Assembly (NCBI GenBank): GCA_964523735.1
Contig: CAZFYZ010000007.1
Coordinates: 1-58,722 of the forward strand
Source of the DNA: CAZFYZ01 sp964523735
Lineage (GTDB): Bacteria > Armatimonadota > UBA5829
Direction: 5' to 3'
Length of the DNA: 58,722 nucleotides
Positions within the stretch are counted from its first letter, which is position 1, and each line of letters begins with the position of its first letter. Below, piece after piece: positions 17,559 to 27,030 of the stretch. Below the pieces are notes generated by a model. The model saw only the letters and a list, made by a program, of their open reading frames with translations. It did not search any database and was not told the origin of the DNA. The translations under genes and the position numbers were made by a program.

Positions 17559-20500
17559 TCAGCTCAGTGTTGCGCCAAGAGAGTGGATGCGCGGATAGAC
17601 CAGGTTGTTGCCGGTGAGGATGGCCTTGTAGCGAACGCGGGTGCCCGCGGGATTGGTGAATGTGCGCAGGTAGACGTATTCGGTCCAGGTCTGGTCAACC
17701 TCGCGAGTCGAATCGAGCGCCATCGGCTCCCACGTAGCGCCGCCGTCGTTTGAGGTGAACCACTCCATCGAGCACCCGCTGGGTATGTTCATCTGTGCGT
17801 AAACCTTGGTCGATTCCACCCCTTGCGTAAGCTCATTCTCCCGGCTGATGTACGTGCCGCTGGGGCTATTGAGATAGCCTATGAGGTTCACGTCGAGGTA
17901 ATTCAGAGCCGGAGTGTCGTTTGGCGTGCTGCTTGTGAGCCTCGCCCGGACCGTGATCTGCGCGGCCACATTCGGCAAGCTCTCCTCCTCTTCGGGCACT
18001 ATCGCATCCCACGAACTGCCGCCATCGGTCGAGTAGTCCCAAGTGATGCCCGTGCGCTGCGGAATGGAGGAGTACTCATCCAGGTTGATGTCGGTGAACT
18101 GCACCCCCGTCACAGGCTTGAAGCGCACCTCACCCTCGGCCTCGAAGTCGAAACCGTAGATCCGCATCGCAAGGTCGGAGCCGTTGAGTGGAGTCCAGGT
18201 CTCGGCGTTGGAGCTTTCAAGCAGGGCACCCGCCGCATAGGTCTGCTTGGTAATGACCCCATTCTGCCCCATCTGTCCGAGGGTCGCTACGCGCACGCGA
18301 TAGTTGGTGCTGTCGGTGAGAATGACTACAGCGTAGCTGGTGTTAGCATCAGCGCTCATGGGATTGCTGAACATGACCTTGGTCTCGGCGTTCAGGTTCA
18401 CCTCGGCCGGCGAGACGACCTGCTGGGCGTATATGACGTCGTTGGGCAGTCCCGTGGTGACTCCGCGAATCTGCACGGTCACGGGAGTGGACGCGTCCTT
18501 CTTCGTGAAGTAGATGCCAACTGCGGAGATGACCCTGTTCTCGGTGAAGCTGAACGTCTGCGCGAGCGGGTCCCACCTGTTCCAGCCCCACCACCATCGC
18601 CACACCGTACGAATCACAGGGACGCGGATGATCCGCTCCTGGATGATGGTCTGCTGTTGGATAATAGTATTGGTGACCTCGACACGTTCGACCCGAGTCA
18701 CGACCAGCGGGTCGTTTATCTGCAGACTGGCCTGAGCGGAATACGTGCCGTCAGTGACTTCGACGATCCGGCTGCCGTTGCTGGCGCTCTCCGGGATGAC
18801 AAATGATGATGTCACCCGCCCAGCAGCATCGGAATGAACGTCTGTCGCGACCACCTGGCCGTCGCAACGGATGGTAATATGCTCCGCGCTGGGAGTGAAG
18901 TTCGATCCAGTGACTGCGATCCCAGTCTGTCCCCTGCGGCCAATGTTCGGGGTCACCTCGACCGTCGCCGGAGGCTTTTCGAACACGGCGTAGGGATTGA
19001 TGTTCTTCTCCTCAGACCAGTCGAGCTGCTGTGCGAGCACCTTTTCAGTGCCAGGCAGGAGAACGAGGCTGCCCGCAAAAAGTGCGCTGCTCGCGGCGGG
19101 ATTGACCTGCAGAACACGTGAAGTCGCGGCACGGGCAGGTGCTACGAACTTGCGAATACCATCAACGCGCGCGCTCCATTCGGAGTGGAATGTGTCCGAT
19201 TGAGCTTCGTTGGAGAAGTCATCTGAGTAGATGCCTTTCTTGGTTTGCGCGTCCCTGTTCTGCAGTTCGTTGTTCATCTGATACTGCGCGTCGTTGTATT
19301 TCAGGTCCTCCACGTCTTGGATCATCTGGTGGATCTGGGACATGGTGATCCGTGTGAGACCGAAGTTCCGGATCGTCATCGCGACCGAATCGGCCGGGCA
19401 GTCGACGCTGCACAGAGCCAGGCTTCCCTCCGGCACTATCGGGAGCTTTGGAAAGTCCGAGGGCGCGCCCTCGATACGTTTGAGTTCTCGAGCTGTCGCA
19501 TAGATGATGTCCTTCCTACCGAGGTAATAGTCGTAGTCGATGCTGCAGTTCGAGCCGTTCACGGGATCACTGCCGACTCCGTTTCTGCCGAAGTTGATGA
19601 CACTTGTGTTCCCCGGGGCCATCTCGGGCGAAGGCTGGGAGAGTCCACTGGAGTTAGACGCTGGCGGCGTGCTGGTCGTGGCCTCATCCACGGCGTCGTC
19701 GATGTATGATGTGACTCCCGAGCCTACTTCCTTAAGCCTCTCAAAGCTCGTCCTGCCCGTATTGGGCGACGCCCGGTATATGCGATAGCCTGTAGCGCCG
19801 CTTATCGGCTTCCATGTAATAAGGTTAGCCTCTCCAGCGGCCGTCTGGCGTGAGACGACCCGACCGCTGATGTATTCGGTCTCGCCAGACGCCGAGAGCG
19901 CCGTGACCACATAGAAGTACTCGGCTGCGGCGGGATAGCCGGAGCGTCCGAACCACCCGCCATCGACATAGTCCGTACCCTCGATCATCTGCTTCACATA
20001 AGTCCAGCGGACGGTGTAGGTCGTCCCTATCGCGGGCTCACTGCCACTGCCCAGCCAGTCGACATAGTTGCCGCTCTGCTGCCAATCAGTACCTTCGGCG
20101 AAAACCGTCGCGCCCTGGCTCACCTCGATAATGTCCACGACAGGATTCGGCACGAGCAAGTCCTCGCCGCCACCGACCGATCCACGCGTGATGTTCGAGA
20201 CTATCTCCACTATCGCCTCGACCTGGGTGGTCTCTTTGAGAGGTGTACAGTTCAGGGCGTAGCTGCGCTGGCCGGTGACGAACGTCTTCTGTTCTCCCCG
20301 AACACTCTTGGTCGCGACCGACTTGGGAACCACGGTTGTCGTCGGCAGGTCCTTCTGGAGACGATATCCCTGTATGTATGCGCGGCCTGCGTTGGTGATG
20401 ACCCGCACGCTTGCGCCGTCGTTTGAGCCGATGAAGCTGTCGAATCCCTTGACGAGATAGCTGCCCGCCTGGTCGTAAGTCCTTTCCGCCAGGTTATTGA

Positions 20501-21143
20501 GGAGGGAGTTCAGACCCTCGGCAGCGGCAAAGGAAAGCTGGTCCTCGGTAATAGACGCGACCGTTATGCGGCTGCCAGGTAGAGTGCCCAGGAAGTCACT
20601 GAGGTAGATGCTGGACTTCTCCTGCACCGTCGCCGTAACATCACCACTATCGCGGTCGAACTTGTATATGGGAACCACTTTACGCTGCGTGACATTACTT
20701 GGCAGGCTCTCGCCGCTCGTGTCGTGATCCCTGAGAGAGAGGACCCATTTCTCTCGCTCCGCTGTCTGCTCGCCTGTCGCAGGGTTGATAAGCCCAGCAT
20801 CCTGGTTGTAACCATAGTTAGACTTCAAAAGCTCGACGTACACATAGTCGACGCCCGAAGTCTTTGCCGGATCATAGGTAAGGACCGCGCCCGGTACGCT
20901 CTCGATATGCCCGTCGATGTAGGTGACACCGGCTGACACCGTGACCACGTTACCCGCGACCGTCACTACAAGCCCGGAGATTATCGCTCCCTCCTTGAAG
21001 AGCAGGTCGGCGACTTTCTTGTGCTCATTGATGACGATGTCCTGGGCTTCGTTTAGCTCCGAGTCCAGCAGGTCTCTGTCCTGATGGTATCTCACCCGCT
21101 TATAGTTCTTGGTCGGGTCGAATGTGTTTCTGGAGATGGTCAA
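17559..21143 (-). CDS. Tail fibre / receptor-binding protein, DUF4815-like
   Basis: 1194 aa. The N-terminus (NTFDPTKNYKRVRYHQDRDLL, then SELNEAQDIVINEHKKVADLL) resembles the DUF4815 tail proteins of contractile phages, which attach to the baseplate. Inserted near the middle is a fibronectin III-like domain (YFYVVTALSASGETEYISGR, ATGYRIYRASP). Further on come an IPT/Ig-like domain (GRRGQTGIAVTGSNFTPSAEH), a tryptophan-rich RWWWGWNRWDPLAQTF segment, and beta-rich C-terminal domains suited to surface binding. It is near the end of the late operon, the usual fibre position. It would sit at the baseplate and recognise the host envelope. Start chosen at ATG 21143. Confidence 0.75.
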   Translation of the reverse strand: MTISRNTFDPTKNYKRVRYHQDRDLLDSELNEAQDIVINEHKKVADLLFKEGAIISGLVVTVAGNVVTVSAGVTYIDGHIESVPGAVLTYDPAKTSGVDYVYVELLKSNYGYNQDAGLINPATGEQTAEREKWVLSLRDHDTSGESLPSNVTQRKVVPIYKFDRDSGDVTATVQEKSSIYLSDFLGTLPGSRITVASITEDQLSFAAAEGLNSLLNNLAERTYDQAGSYLVKGFDSFIGSNDGASVRVITNAGRAYIQGYRLQKDLPTTTVVPKSVATKSVRGEQKTFVTGQRSYALNCTPLKETTQVEAIVEIVSNITRGSVGGGEDLLVPNPVVDIIEVSQGATVFAEGTDWQQSGNYVDWLGSGSEPAIGTTYTVRWTYVKQMIEGTDYVDGGWFGRSGYPAAAEYFYVVTALSASGETEYISGRVVSRQTAAGEANLITWKPISGATGYRIYRASPNTGRTSFERLKEVGSGVTSYIDDAVDEATTSTPPASNSSGLSQPSPEMAPGNTSVINFGRNGVGSDPVNGSNCSIDYDYYLGRKDIIYATARELKRIEGAPSDFPKLPIVPEGSLALCSVDCPADSVAMTIRNFGLTRITMSQIHQMIQDVEDLKYNDAQYQMNNELQNRDAQTKKGIYSDDFSNEAQSDTFHSEWSARVDGIRKFVAPARAATSRVLQVNPAASSALFAGSLVLLPGTEKVLAQQLDWSEEKNINPYAVFEKPPATVEVTPNIGRRGQTGIAVTGSNFTPSAEHITIRCDGQVVATDVHSDAAGRVTSSFVIPESASNGSRIVEVTDGTYSAQASLQINDPLVVTRVERVEVTNTIIQQQTIIQERIIRVPVIRTVWRWWWGWNRWDPLAQTFSFTENRVISAVGIYFTKKDASTPVTVQIRGVTTGLPNDVIYAQQVVSPAEVNLNAETKVMFSNPMSADANTSYAVVILTDSTNYRVRVATLGQMGQNGVITKQTYAAGALLESSNAETWTPLNGSDLAMRIYGFDFEAEGEVRFKPVTGVQFTDINLDEYSSIPQRTGITWDYSTDGGSSWDAIVPEEEESLPNVAAQITVRARLTSSTPNDTPALNYLDVNLIGYLNSPSGTYISRENELTQGVESTKVYAQMNIPSGCSMEWFTSNDGGATWEPMALDSTREVDQTWTEYVYLRTFTNPAGTRVRYKAILTGNNLVYPRIHSLGATLS

Positions 21144-21153
21144 TTCGCTCCTC

Positions 21154-21687
21154 CTATATCTTTATGACCCCGACAAGCTCAACGCGGGTGTCGGAGGTTT
21201 TCACAAAGTCTGGGATGTTCTTTACCTCGTAGAGGTAGCCAGGGTTCTGCACCTGGCCTGTTGGATTGGTTGCGGCGCTGTAGATGCCACCCTCGGCATA
21301 GTCGGAGGCGACACTGTCCACATAGGCGACGTTTCCGCCGAAAAAGCCATACTCACGGATGGTGATTCCGTTTGCCTCAGATTCATCGAATCTAAAGAAG
21401 ACGCCGATGACGCGGCTCTCGTTGATTGTCTCCGAGTAGCGGATGCCGTTCACCTCAAGCGCGCCCTCGGGGTCCTCCACCAGAAAGGTCATCTTGTAGC
21501 AGCACTTACGAGCCCGCTCATGCAGTAGCTGCGTCTGCTCGAATGCGGGATCCGGCGGGTTGAGCGGATCTGTGAACGTCGAATCTCCGTCGCCTATGGC
21601 GCAGTGCGTGATTCCCTCTATTGGATCACCTTTGAGAAGCCGCGCGGTCAGCACTCGACCTGCGGCGGTTATGAGTCCAAGTGACAT
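21154..21687 (-). CDS. Tail-collar fibre-like protein
   Basis: 177 aa from ATG 21687, which has AAGGAG about 8 nt upstream; the upstream in-frame extension belongs to the preceding gene. It starts MSLGLITAAGRVLTARLLKG, then ITHCAIGDGDSTFTDP, the pattern of the phage tail-collar fibre N-terminal domain (P2 gpH-like attachment part). Later NESRVIGVFFRFDESEANGI and IREYGFFGG fit the same family. It lies between the tail fibre and a repeat protein. It probably joins a fibre to the baseplate. No chaperone domain is seen. Confidence 0.65.
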   Translation of the reverse strand: MSLGLITAAGRVLTARLLKGDPIEGITHCAIGDGDSTFTDPLNPPDPAFEQTQLLHERARKCCYKMTFLVEDPEGALEVNGIRYSETINESRVIGVFFRFDESEANGITIREYGFFGGNVAYVDSVASDYAEGGIYSAATNPTGQVQNPGYLYEVKNIPDFVKTSDTRVELVGVIKI

Positions 21688-21691
21688 TATG

Positions 21692-22414
21692 TCATTCTCC
21701 TTGAGTAGATATCTCGTGGCTTTCTCGAATGAGCAGACCGTAGATGACCAGTTGAGCGTCCACATCCGGCGCTACCCGCCGAAGCACGACCAGTTCACCA
21801 TCAGCTTCAAAGCCAATGTGCCGAATGATGGTGAGGAGGCTGTCCATTGAAAGCAGCCCATCATCTATTCCAGCGGACATATCAGCAAGCAAACTGTAGG
21901 GCCCGCTCACTCGCAGGCGTGAGTCAGCGCTGTGGCTGGTCCCGCCGAAGATCACGGCTCTTGTATCACCAAGCCTGGCGATAGCTCCCGTTATAGAAAG
22001 GAACAGGTCGGCGTCACGGGCAACTGCCTGAGATACCCTGAGCCGCGAATCGGCCCGCAGAAGCTGAGGATCGACTATTGCCAGCAGCACATCAGCGTCG
22101 AGGCCTGTGTCTCCATAGGCTCCTATTCGAGTATCCGCTTCGAGCCCAATGAGACGCGCCACGTTCACGCGGACATCGGATGCCTGCTCCAGTAGAGCGG
22201 TAATAGACCACTTACTATCGGCCTGACGACTCATTGCGCCAGACACCCTGAGCCTGCCATCGGCAGCAAGACTGATGTTCCGGCTTACCGGTCCATCCGA
22301 GCCAAGGAACTCGTAGAAAATGCCAGCGTTCTTCGGCCCGAGAAAGTGAGTGGTTGGTAAGACCCGACCGGTTTTGCTGGCAATGCTAGCTTGCCTTCCG
22401 CTACGGACGGTCAC
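21692..22414 (-). CDS. Repetitive tail-region protein with ADSRLRVS-type repeats
   Basis: 240 aa from GTG 22414, which lies inside the preceding 43-aa gene. From about residue 50 to 210 it consists of degenerate units of the form (A)Dx(R/L)LRVSGxxxxxAD: DGRLRVSGAMSRQAD, ADSRLRVSQAVARDAD and ADSRLRVSGPYSLLAD, with looser copies between. Such regular short beta repeats suggest a solenoid or fibre shaft. No enzymatic motif. The location among tail-fibre genes supports a virion surface role. The family is not one I recognise. Confidence 0.55.
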   Translation of the reverse strand: MTVRSGRQASIASKTGRVLPTTHFLGPKNAGIFYEFLGSDGPVSRNISLAADGRLRVSGAMSRQADSKWSITALLEQASDVRVNVARLIGLEADTRIGAYGDTGLDADVLLAIVDPQLLRADSRLRVSQAVARDADLFLSITGAIARLGDTRAVIFGGTSHSADSRLRVSGPYSLLADMSAGIDDGLLSMDSLLTIIRHIGFEADGELVVLRRVAPDVDAQLVIYGLLIRESHEISTQGE

Positions 22415-22532
22415 GTTTGACCTTGCCCTTTATGATGACAGCCTTGCCTACCGTGACGAAGAACTTGTTCGTCGGGATCAGGCAACCCTTTCGCACACCA
22501 AAAGTCTTGCTCTTTCCTGCCCTTACAGCCAT
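22401..22532 (-). CDS. 43-aa basic protein, unknown function
   Basis: Begins MAVRAGKSKTFGVRKGCLIP at ATG 22532 with AAGGAG 6 nt upstream and stops at 22401, overlapping the next gene by 14 nt. It fits tightly between two tail genes with only 3 nt to the preceding stop, which supports its being real despite its length. Lys/Arg-rich, with a TNKFFVTVGKAVIIKGKVK strand pair. Function unknown. Confidence 0.6.
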   Translation of the reverse strand: MAVRAGKSKTFGVRKGCLIPTNKFFVTVGKAVIIKGKVKRDRP

Positions 22533-22535
22533 CGA

Positions 22536-23528
22536 TTACTCCTTGACCGCACAGAACCCGGCGCTGGCAAGGTTGAACATCTTATAGGTGCCCGACCCTG
22601 TGTCGATTACATCCTCAGAGTCGCCCGCGCTTGCTCCCATAGCGTAGACCTCTATAAGTTCGCCACGAGGTTCCTCGTTGCCCGTGCCTGACATGACCAC
22701 AAACCAAGGGAACATCGTAACGAGACCGTAGCGGGCGTCCGGATCAGCGCTGTTGAGAATGGTGCTAATCGGCGCATAGCAACTGCCACTCTGACCACTA
22801 TAGCTAACCCAGCCGTCCCACTTGCTGGTTGCCTGAAATGTCCCCGGCATCTGTGTCTTGCCAACTATTAGTGGCTGCGGGTCTTCTCCTATCTTCGCCC
22901 CTGCGGCATAGCTGTTCGATAGGGAAGATATGGTTATGGTGTTGGGACTTGACGCGGTGTCGACTGCTGCTACAAGCGCTCTTTCGATGCTGGCGTTGTC
23001 CTTTATGATGTAGGATTTGCCTGCCGCAAAGATAGAAGCATCATCTACAGGCACGACCACGTCGCTTCCTGCTGTAATGTCGGCCCCGACGATAGCGACC
23101 CTATCGGACCAAAACCGCCTGACGATGCCGCTGTAGTGGCCGTAGTAAGTTGAGACGAACTTGGTCACGATGAAGACGTGGTCGAGATCCGCGTAGATCC
23201 AGTATAGGAACTGCGCGGTGTCCTTGGTGTAGAACGCTGTGCCGGTGGTGCCTGTTGCGAACGCATCTTTCACTGGCGCATGGGTTGTGTTGTTCCAATA
23301 CTGCGTAGCGCGGACCGCTATGATGTTGGTGTTCGAATCATTTAGATACTGCAGATAGATGTCTTCTGTGCCGGATTCCCCGCTGGAGTAGACGACGAAA
23401 TATGGCTGCGCGAGTCCCATCTGGTCATCGTGCAGTGTCCATCCGCAGGTTGTGACCAGAAATTCTTTGAGTTTGGCGTGCATGTCTGCCGTGTTCTCGG
23501 CCATTCCTGATGTCGAATGATATGCCAT
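22536..23528 (-). CDS. Prophage tail-region structural protein
   Basis: 330 aa, not assigned to a named family. It reads as a soluble beta-rich virion protein: KLKEFLVTTCGWTLHDDQMG, then YSSGESGTEDIYLQYLND, and an inserted VGADITAGSDVVVPVDDASIF stretch. The opening (whole-sample-like segment about a substrate's display, FVVYSSGE) is similar in style to uncharacterised proteins near DUF4815 fibres. It is flanked by baseplate/fibre genes on the same strand with 3-10 nt gaps, so it is part of the fibre cluster. Confidence 0.5.
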   Translation of the reverse strand: MAYHSTSGMAENTADMHAKLKEFLVTTCGWTLHDDQMGLAQPYFVVYSSGESGTEDIYLQYLNDSNTNIIAVRATQYWNNTTHAPVKDAFATGTTGTAFYTKDTAQFLYWIYADLDHVFIVTKFVSTYYGHYSGIVRRFWSDRVAIVGADITAGSDVVVPVDDASIFAAGKSYIIKDNASIERALVAAVDTASSPNTITISSLSNSYAAGAKIGEDPQPLIVGKTQMPGTFQATSKWDGWVSYSGQSGSCYAPISTILNSADPDARYGLVTMFPWFVVMSGTGNEEPRGELIEVYAMGASAGDSEDVIDTGSGTYKMFNLASAGFCAVKE

Positions 23529-23538
23529 ATTTGCCTCC

Positions 23539-24129
23539 CTAGACTGGTGTCTCTGTTCCGGTCAGCCGGAGCTTGATGTCGAGTTTGTTCTGGACGGGCG
23601 TCCCTGCCGGGACTGTGAATCTTCGCCAGAATGATATGGCCGCGCCGTATGCCTTGTCACCAAGAGTAAGCTCGGTGCCCGCCACGGCTGTCTCAAGCTC
23701 TGCCTGAGTGAGTGCGAGAGCACACCAACCTGATTCGTCGGAGCCGCTCGTGTCGATGGGTTTGACCTTCAGGTTGGTATAGTTGAATGCGGAGTATACC
23801 GCGATTCCGCTTGCATGGGCTGCTGCCGCAGTGCCGTTGTAACCACGCTGGACTGTCAGACTCGTTGTTCCGCCACCCGCAGTCACCAGCATTTGCTCAT
23901 CTTCGGCAACGATGACTTCACCATTGACAAAGCGTGGCTGGGCAAGCGGCAGATTTGTCTGGGAGTTCGTGACAGCGCCTGAAAGCGCAGTTTGCTCGTT
24001 GGCGATGAAGATCTCCCTGTCTCTCGACTCCCCGTCCGTTCCGTTGTACGTGTCTGAGTCGGGGTTGGTCATATCGCCTTCGGATATCTGCTGTGTGAGC
24101 AGCCCGTCTTTATAGAGATGCAGTGCCAA
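23539..24129 (-). CDS. Prophage tail-region protein
   Basis: 196 aa, beginning MALHLYKDGLLTQQISEGD. Mostly short strands; contains LVTAGGGTTSLTVQRGYNGT, a turn-rich motif seen in phage surface proteins. It starts immediately after the stop of the gpI-like gene and 10 nt before the 330-aa gene. No family recognised; probably a minor fibre or baseplate adaptor. Confidence 0.5.
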   Translation of the reverse strand: MALHLYKDGLLTQQISEGDMTNPDSDTYNGTDGESRDREIFIANEQTALSGAVTNSQTNLPLAQPRFVNGEVIVAEDEQMLVTAGGGTTSLTVQRGYNGTAAAAHASGIAVYSAFNYTNLKVKPIDTSGSDESGWCALALTQAELETAVAGTELTLGDKAYGAAISFWRRFTVPAGTPVQNKLDIKLRLTGTETPV

Positions 24130-25191
24130 TTATGCCTCCTGTGAACCTGGCCATCGAGTGACCACGTAAAGATTCGTTGCCGCCTCAAGCACCGGCTCGG
24201 CGAGCGTATAATAGTCTTTGCGCTTGAATCTGACCTGGCACAGCCTCCGGCCAAGGGCAAGCTTCGAACGGTTCAGATGTTGCCTGGTGAGCCGAACATA
24301 CGGTGGTGCAATGAGTTCGGATGGATCGACCGCCACTGGGCACGTCATAGAGAGCCGCCGCTCATCTATCTCCACACCCAGCAATCTGGCGGTATTAAGC
24401 GAAATGCTGTTCAGCTTGCCCCGGGTAGTGCGGCCATGCCAGCGATTGATGAGCATGCCGGCGCTGACGAAATCCTGCCTGACCGTAACCTGCTCGGTGA
24501 TGCGCCAGTAAGACCAGCTGCTTCGTCGCAGGTTCAAAGGGCGTTTTGAGTTCAGATGGTCGTGCCCAACGACAAATGCCTCACGCGGGCGTACGTCACT
24601 CGGGAGCGTTACTATCCTGCCTATGGACCCGAAGCCATCGGTGGGCATCGACTCATCGGAACGCATCCACTGAATGTAGAACACCTTCGTTCCTGCCGGG
24701 GAGTGTTCACGAAGCGCGTCGCGCAGGCCACTTGTTATGTTCTCGCAGATGATTCGATAGACGCCGAGGCTGTAAATGCGCCCTGGTAGCTTGGATGCAT
24801 TCGTACAAGAGCGCTTGTTGAGCCGCAGCGCTGAGCGAAAGGTCTCGTCAATCTCCCCTTCCCAGCCGACATTGATAAGCGAATGACCAATGGCTGGAAT
24901 GCTCCCCTTGCGCCGATACTGCTCGACGATCTCAGCAATCTCCCGGCGCTGCGTATCCGGATCGCGCGTTGGGTCAAAGCTGTAGCCGACTATAGCCGAA
25001 ACGAGCGGCAGGAACCGGGGATCACAAGTGTCCACATTCCAGATGTCCGGGAGCCGGTCGATGAGGCTCTTGATCTCATCGAGCGTTTCGGCAGGAATGG
25101 TCAGAAACGCACGCAGATCACCGGCGGTATCGCGCTCACGATAGATCGGCGGCAGCAGGTCTGGAAGCTTATCCGCGAAGTAGCCGCTCAT
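24130..25191 (-). CDS. Tail protein I-like (baseplate wedge)
   Basis: 353 aa. The N-terminal third (YFADKLPDLLPPIYRERD, ETLDEIKSLIDRLPDIWN, FLPLVSAIVGY, DTQRREIAEIVEQYRRKGS) is the conserved core of P2 gpI-like/contractile phage tail proteins. This position after gpJ is universal in such baseplates, and the ATGA overlap with gpJ at 25188-25191 supports coupling. The C-terminal about 200 residues are longer than P2 gpI and may hold the fibre-docking part. It forms the outer wedge with gpJ and binds fibres. Confidence 0.8.
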   Translation of the reverse strand: MSGYFADKLPDLLPPIYRERDTAGDLRAFLTIPAETLDEIKSLIDRLPDIWNVDTCDPRFLPLVSAIVGYSFDPTRDPDTQRREIAEIVEQYRRKGSIPAIGHSLINVGWEGEIDETFRSALRLNKRSCTNASKLPGRIYSLGVYRIICENITSGLRDALREHSPAGTKVFYIQWMRSDESMPTDGFGSIGRIVTLPSDVRPREAFVVGHDHLNSKRPLNLRRSSWSYWRITEQVTVRQDFVSAGMLINRWHGRTTRGKLNSISLNTARLLGVEIDERRLSMTCPVAVDPSELIAPPYVRLTRQHLNRSKLALGRRLCQVRFKRKDYYTLAEPVLEAATNLYVVTRWPGSQEA

Positions 25192-26600
25192 AGCGTCGCG
25201 GTCCTCATATCCAGATGGACCTCACCGAGTGTTGCTATCTGGCCCGGGCGTATGTCGATGTTGGCTTGCGGAGAGTAGAGTGTAATGTGACTCACCCCGC
25301 GCACGCCGTCGATGAGCGAGACCATATCGGAGAAGTAGACAGACTGGCCGAAAGTCAGCTTCTCGAATGAGAAGAACTCACGAAGCGCAGATTCGATCCG
25401 CATGCGTACGGCCTGAGCGTCTTCGGTAGGATAGACATAGACTTCGGCGTCGATATTCACAGGCCGGTAGTTCGGGTCGAACAGGTTTACCTCGACTGTG
25501 ATAACCTTGCGGCTCTCAATGAACTCGGCGAGCTCGCGTTTCAGAATTGGAGAAGGCAGTCCACCTCCATCCGGCGCTACAGCCATGTTCACCTGGTAAT
25601 ACCGGATGTTGGCGCAATCATTGGCGTCCAATACCTGAGCCTTAGCTACACCCGGGAAGCCCTCGGCGAGCGCCTTGTAGTCATCCTTGGTAACGGCTTT
25701 CCAGAGTGAGCGCAGTTCAGCCGGAGCCTGCAGCTTCGCGTGTTCCAGGGTCTCGCGGTCGGAGCCACCTGTGGAGGCTACTGGGTTGGTGACAGTGAGA
25801 TCGATTTGTGTTCCGTCGTGGTAGACCGGGCTGACGACATCCGTCACCAGGTCACGCCCTATGTTCCCTTCCGATCCCAGTGTTTCCAGATACTCGACGG
25901 TGACTGCTTCACCTGCAGGCGGAACAGCGCCGTGGATTGCATCGCCGAAGATGATCCACGTAACATCCAGCCCGTCAGTATCCACCTGAAAGTGCTTCGA
26001 ATCCGGTGCGCTGTCGATGAAGAAGTGCGTCTCCTCCCAGTTGTTCTCCCCGACCTTCACCCGCACGCTCCCCTGGGCGATGCTGGTGGAGGCAAGCGCA
26101 AATCGCTGACTTCGGCCAGCCGTTGATATGAAGTCCTCACTCTTGCGCGTTCCCTGCCGCGCGCCGACGTCTACCGAGAGCTGTCCGCGTGGAATCACCG
26201 CATCCTCGGTAGTCTCAAAGTCCACATCACCGTCGTCGAGCTTTGCCTTACAGACGGTCCTTGCTGGAACGGTGATATCTTCGGCAATTGCAGACGGCAG
26301 AGCAAAACGCAGAGTCGTGGTCGCGGCAATCGGGGTGTCCAGCCTGTAGCCAATGAGTTTGCAGAGGTTGATGACATTCTGGCGCTGCCGGGCAGTTGGC
26401 AGAAATGCCTCGGCGGCCTGCGCATCCAAGTAGTACGCGAGCATATCGCCGACACCGCAAAAGAGCTCAAGGAGCACCACGCCCAGGTCGGACTCGTTGA
26501 AGTCAGTCCAGCGGTCGGTAAGCTGGGGAATGCGCGAAAGCAGTTCCTGGCGCAGGGATTCATAATCCTTATTACTATATGAGATGCTCGCTCTACCCAC
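25188..26600 (-). CDS. Baseplate assembly protein J-like
   Basis: 470 aa from GTG 26600, where GGAGG lies 8 nt upstream; a frame-open ATG at 26627 lies inside the gp25-like gene. The segment LTDRWTDFNESDLGVVLLEL, then GDMLAYYLDAQAAEAFLPTA and QRQNVINLCKLIGYRLDTP is the hallmark N-terminus of gpJ/T4 gp6-type wedge proteins. The middle and C-terminal beta-rich part (VTVEYLETLGSEGNIGRDLV) matches the family. It forms the baseplate ring with gpI and gp25. Overlaps both neighbours, as typical for this module. Confidence 0.9.
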   Translation of the reverse strand: MGRASISYSNKDYESLRQELLSRIPQLTDRWTDFNESDLGVVLLELFCGVGDMLAYYLDAQAAEAFLPTARQRQNVINLCKLIGYRLDTPIAATTTLRFALPSAIAEDITVPARTVCKAKLDDGDVDFETTEDAVIPRGQLSVDVGARQGTRKSEDFISTAGRSQRFALASTSIAQGSVRVKVGENNWEETHFFIDSAPDSKHFQVDTDGLDVTWIIFGDAIHGAVPPAGEAVTVEYLETLGSEGNIGRDLVTDVVSPVYHDGTQIDLTVTNPVASTGGSDRETLEHAKLQAPAELRSLWKAVTKDDYKALAEGFPGVAKAQVLDANDCANIRYYQVNMAVAPDGGGLPSPILKRELAEFIESRKVITVEVNLFDPNYRPVNIDAEVYVYPTEDAQAVRMRIESALREFFSFEKLTFGQSVYFSDMVSLIDGVRGVSHITLYSPQANIDIRPGQIATLGEVHLDMRTATL

Positions 26601-27030
26601 GAATCGGTCCTCCATCCTGGATTGCATCGCGGCAGAACGGCCACACCAGATTGCCTGCCACCTGCGTGTCTATCACCCGGTAGGAAATACGTACATCTAA
26701 TGTATAGGCGTCGGTTGCCTCCGGCGAGTCATCGAATGTGACATCGGTCACAAGAATTCGCTTCTCCCATCGCTCGATTGCGTCGATCACATAGTGCCGG
26801 ATCAGACCCCTTAAGACGGGATCGTTTGGTTCAAAGACAAGGTCTTTCAAGCAGGAGCCAAACTCCGGGTTCAGAAACCGCTCGCCCGGGCGCGTGCCCA
26901 GTATCTGCAGAATGCTCTCGTGAATGTGGGCGTGATCCATCGATGTGACTGTCGAGACCTGCGCGCCGCCGGAGCGTTTGGCGAATGCAAAAGGGAACCG
27001 TAGTCCCTTGCCGAGGAAGTCCATGCTCAT
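26593..27030 (-). CDS. GPW/gp25-family baseplate protein
   Basis: 145 aa. The core HESILQILGTRPGERFLNPE, then FGSCLKDLVFEPNDP contains the ExR-type TRPGER...NPEFGS signature of gp25/gpW wedge proteins, which bind the sheath and trigger contraction. An AGGAG site lies 8 nt before the ATG, and the start overlaps the preceding stop by 1 nt. The first about 25 residues (MSMDFLGKGLRFPFAFAKRS) are an N-terminal extension. Order gp25-gpJ-gpI is the standard one. Confidence 0.9.
   Translation of the reverse strand: MSMDFLGKGLRFPFAFAKRSGGAQVSTVTSMDHAHIHESILQILGTRPGERFLNPEFGSCLKDLVFEPNDPVLRGLIRHYVIDAIERWEKRILVTDVTFDDSPEATDAYTLDVRISYRVIDTQVAGNLVWPFCRDAIQDGGPIRG

Noticed and set aside
17823..18806. 327-codon plus-strand frame opposite the tail fibre
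   Set aside because: Shadow of the DUF4815-like fibre gene; His/Arg/Val-rich, no motif and no ribosome site.
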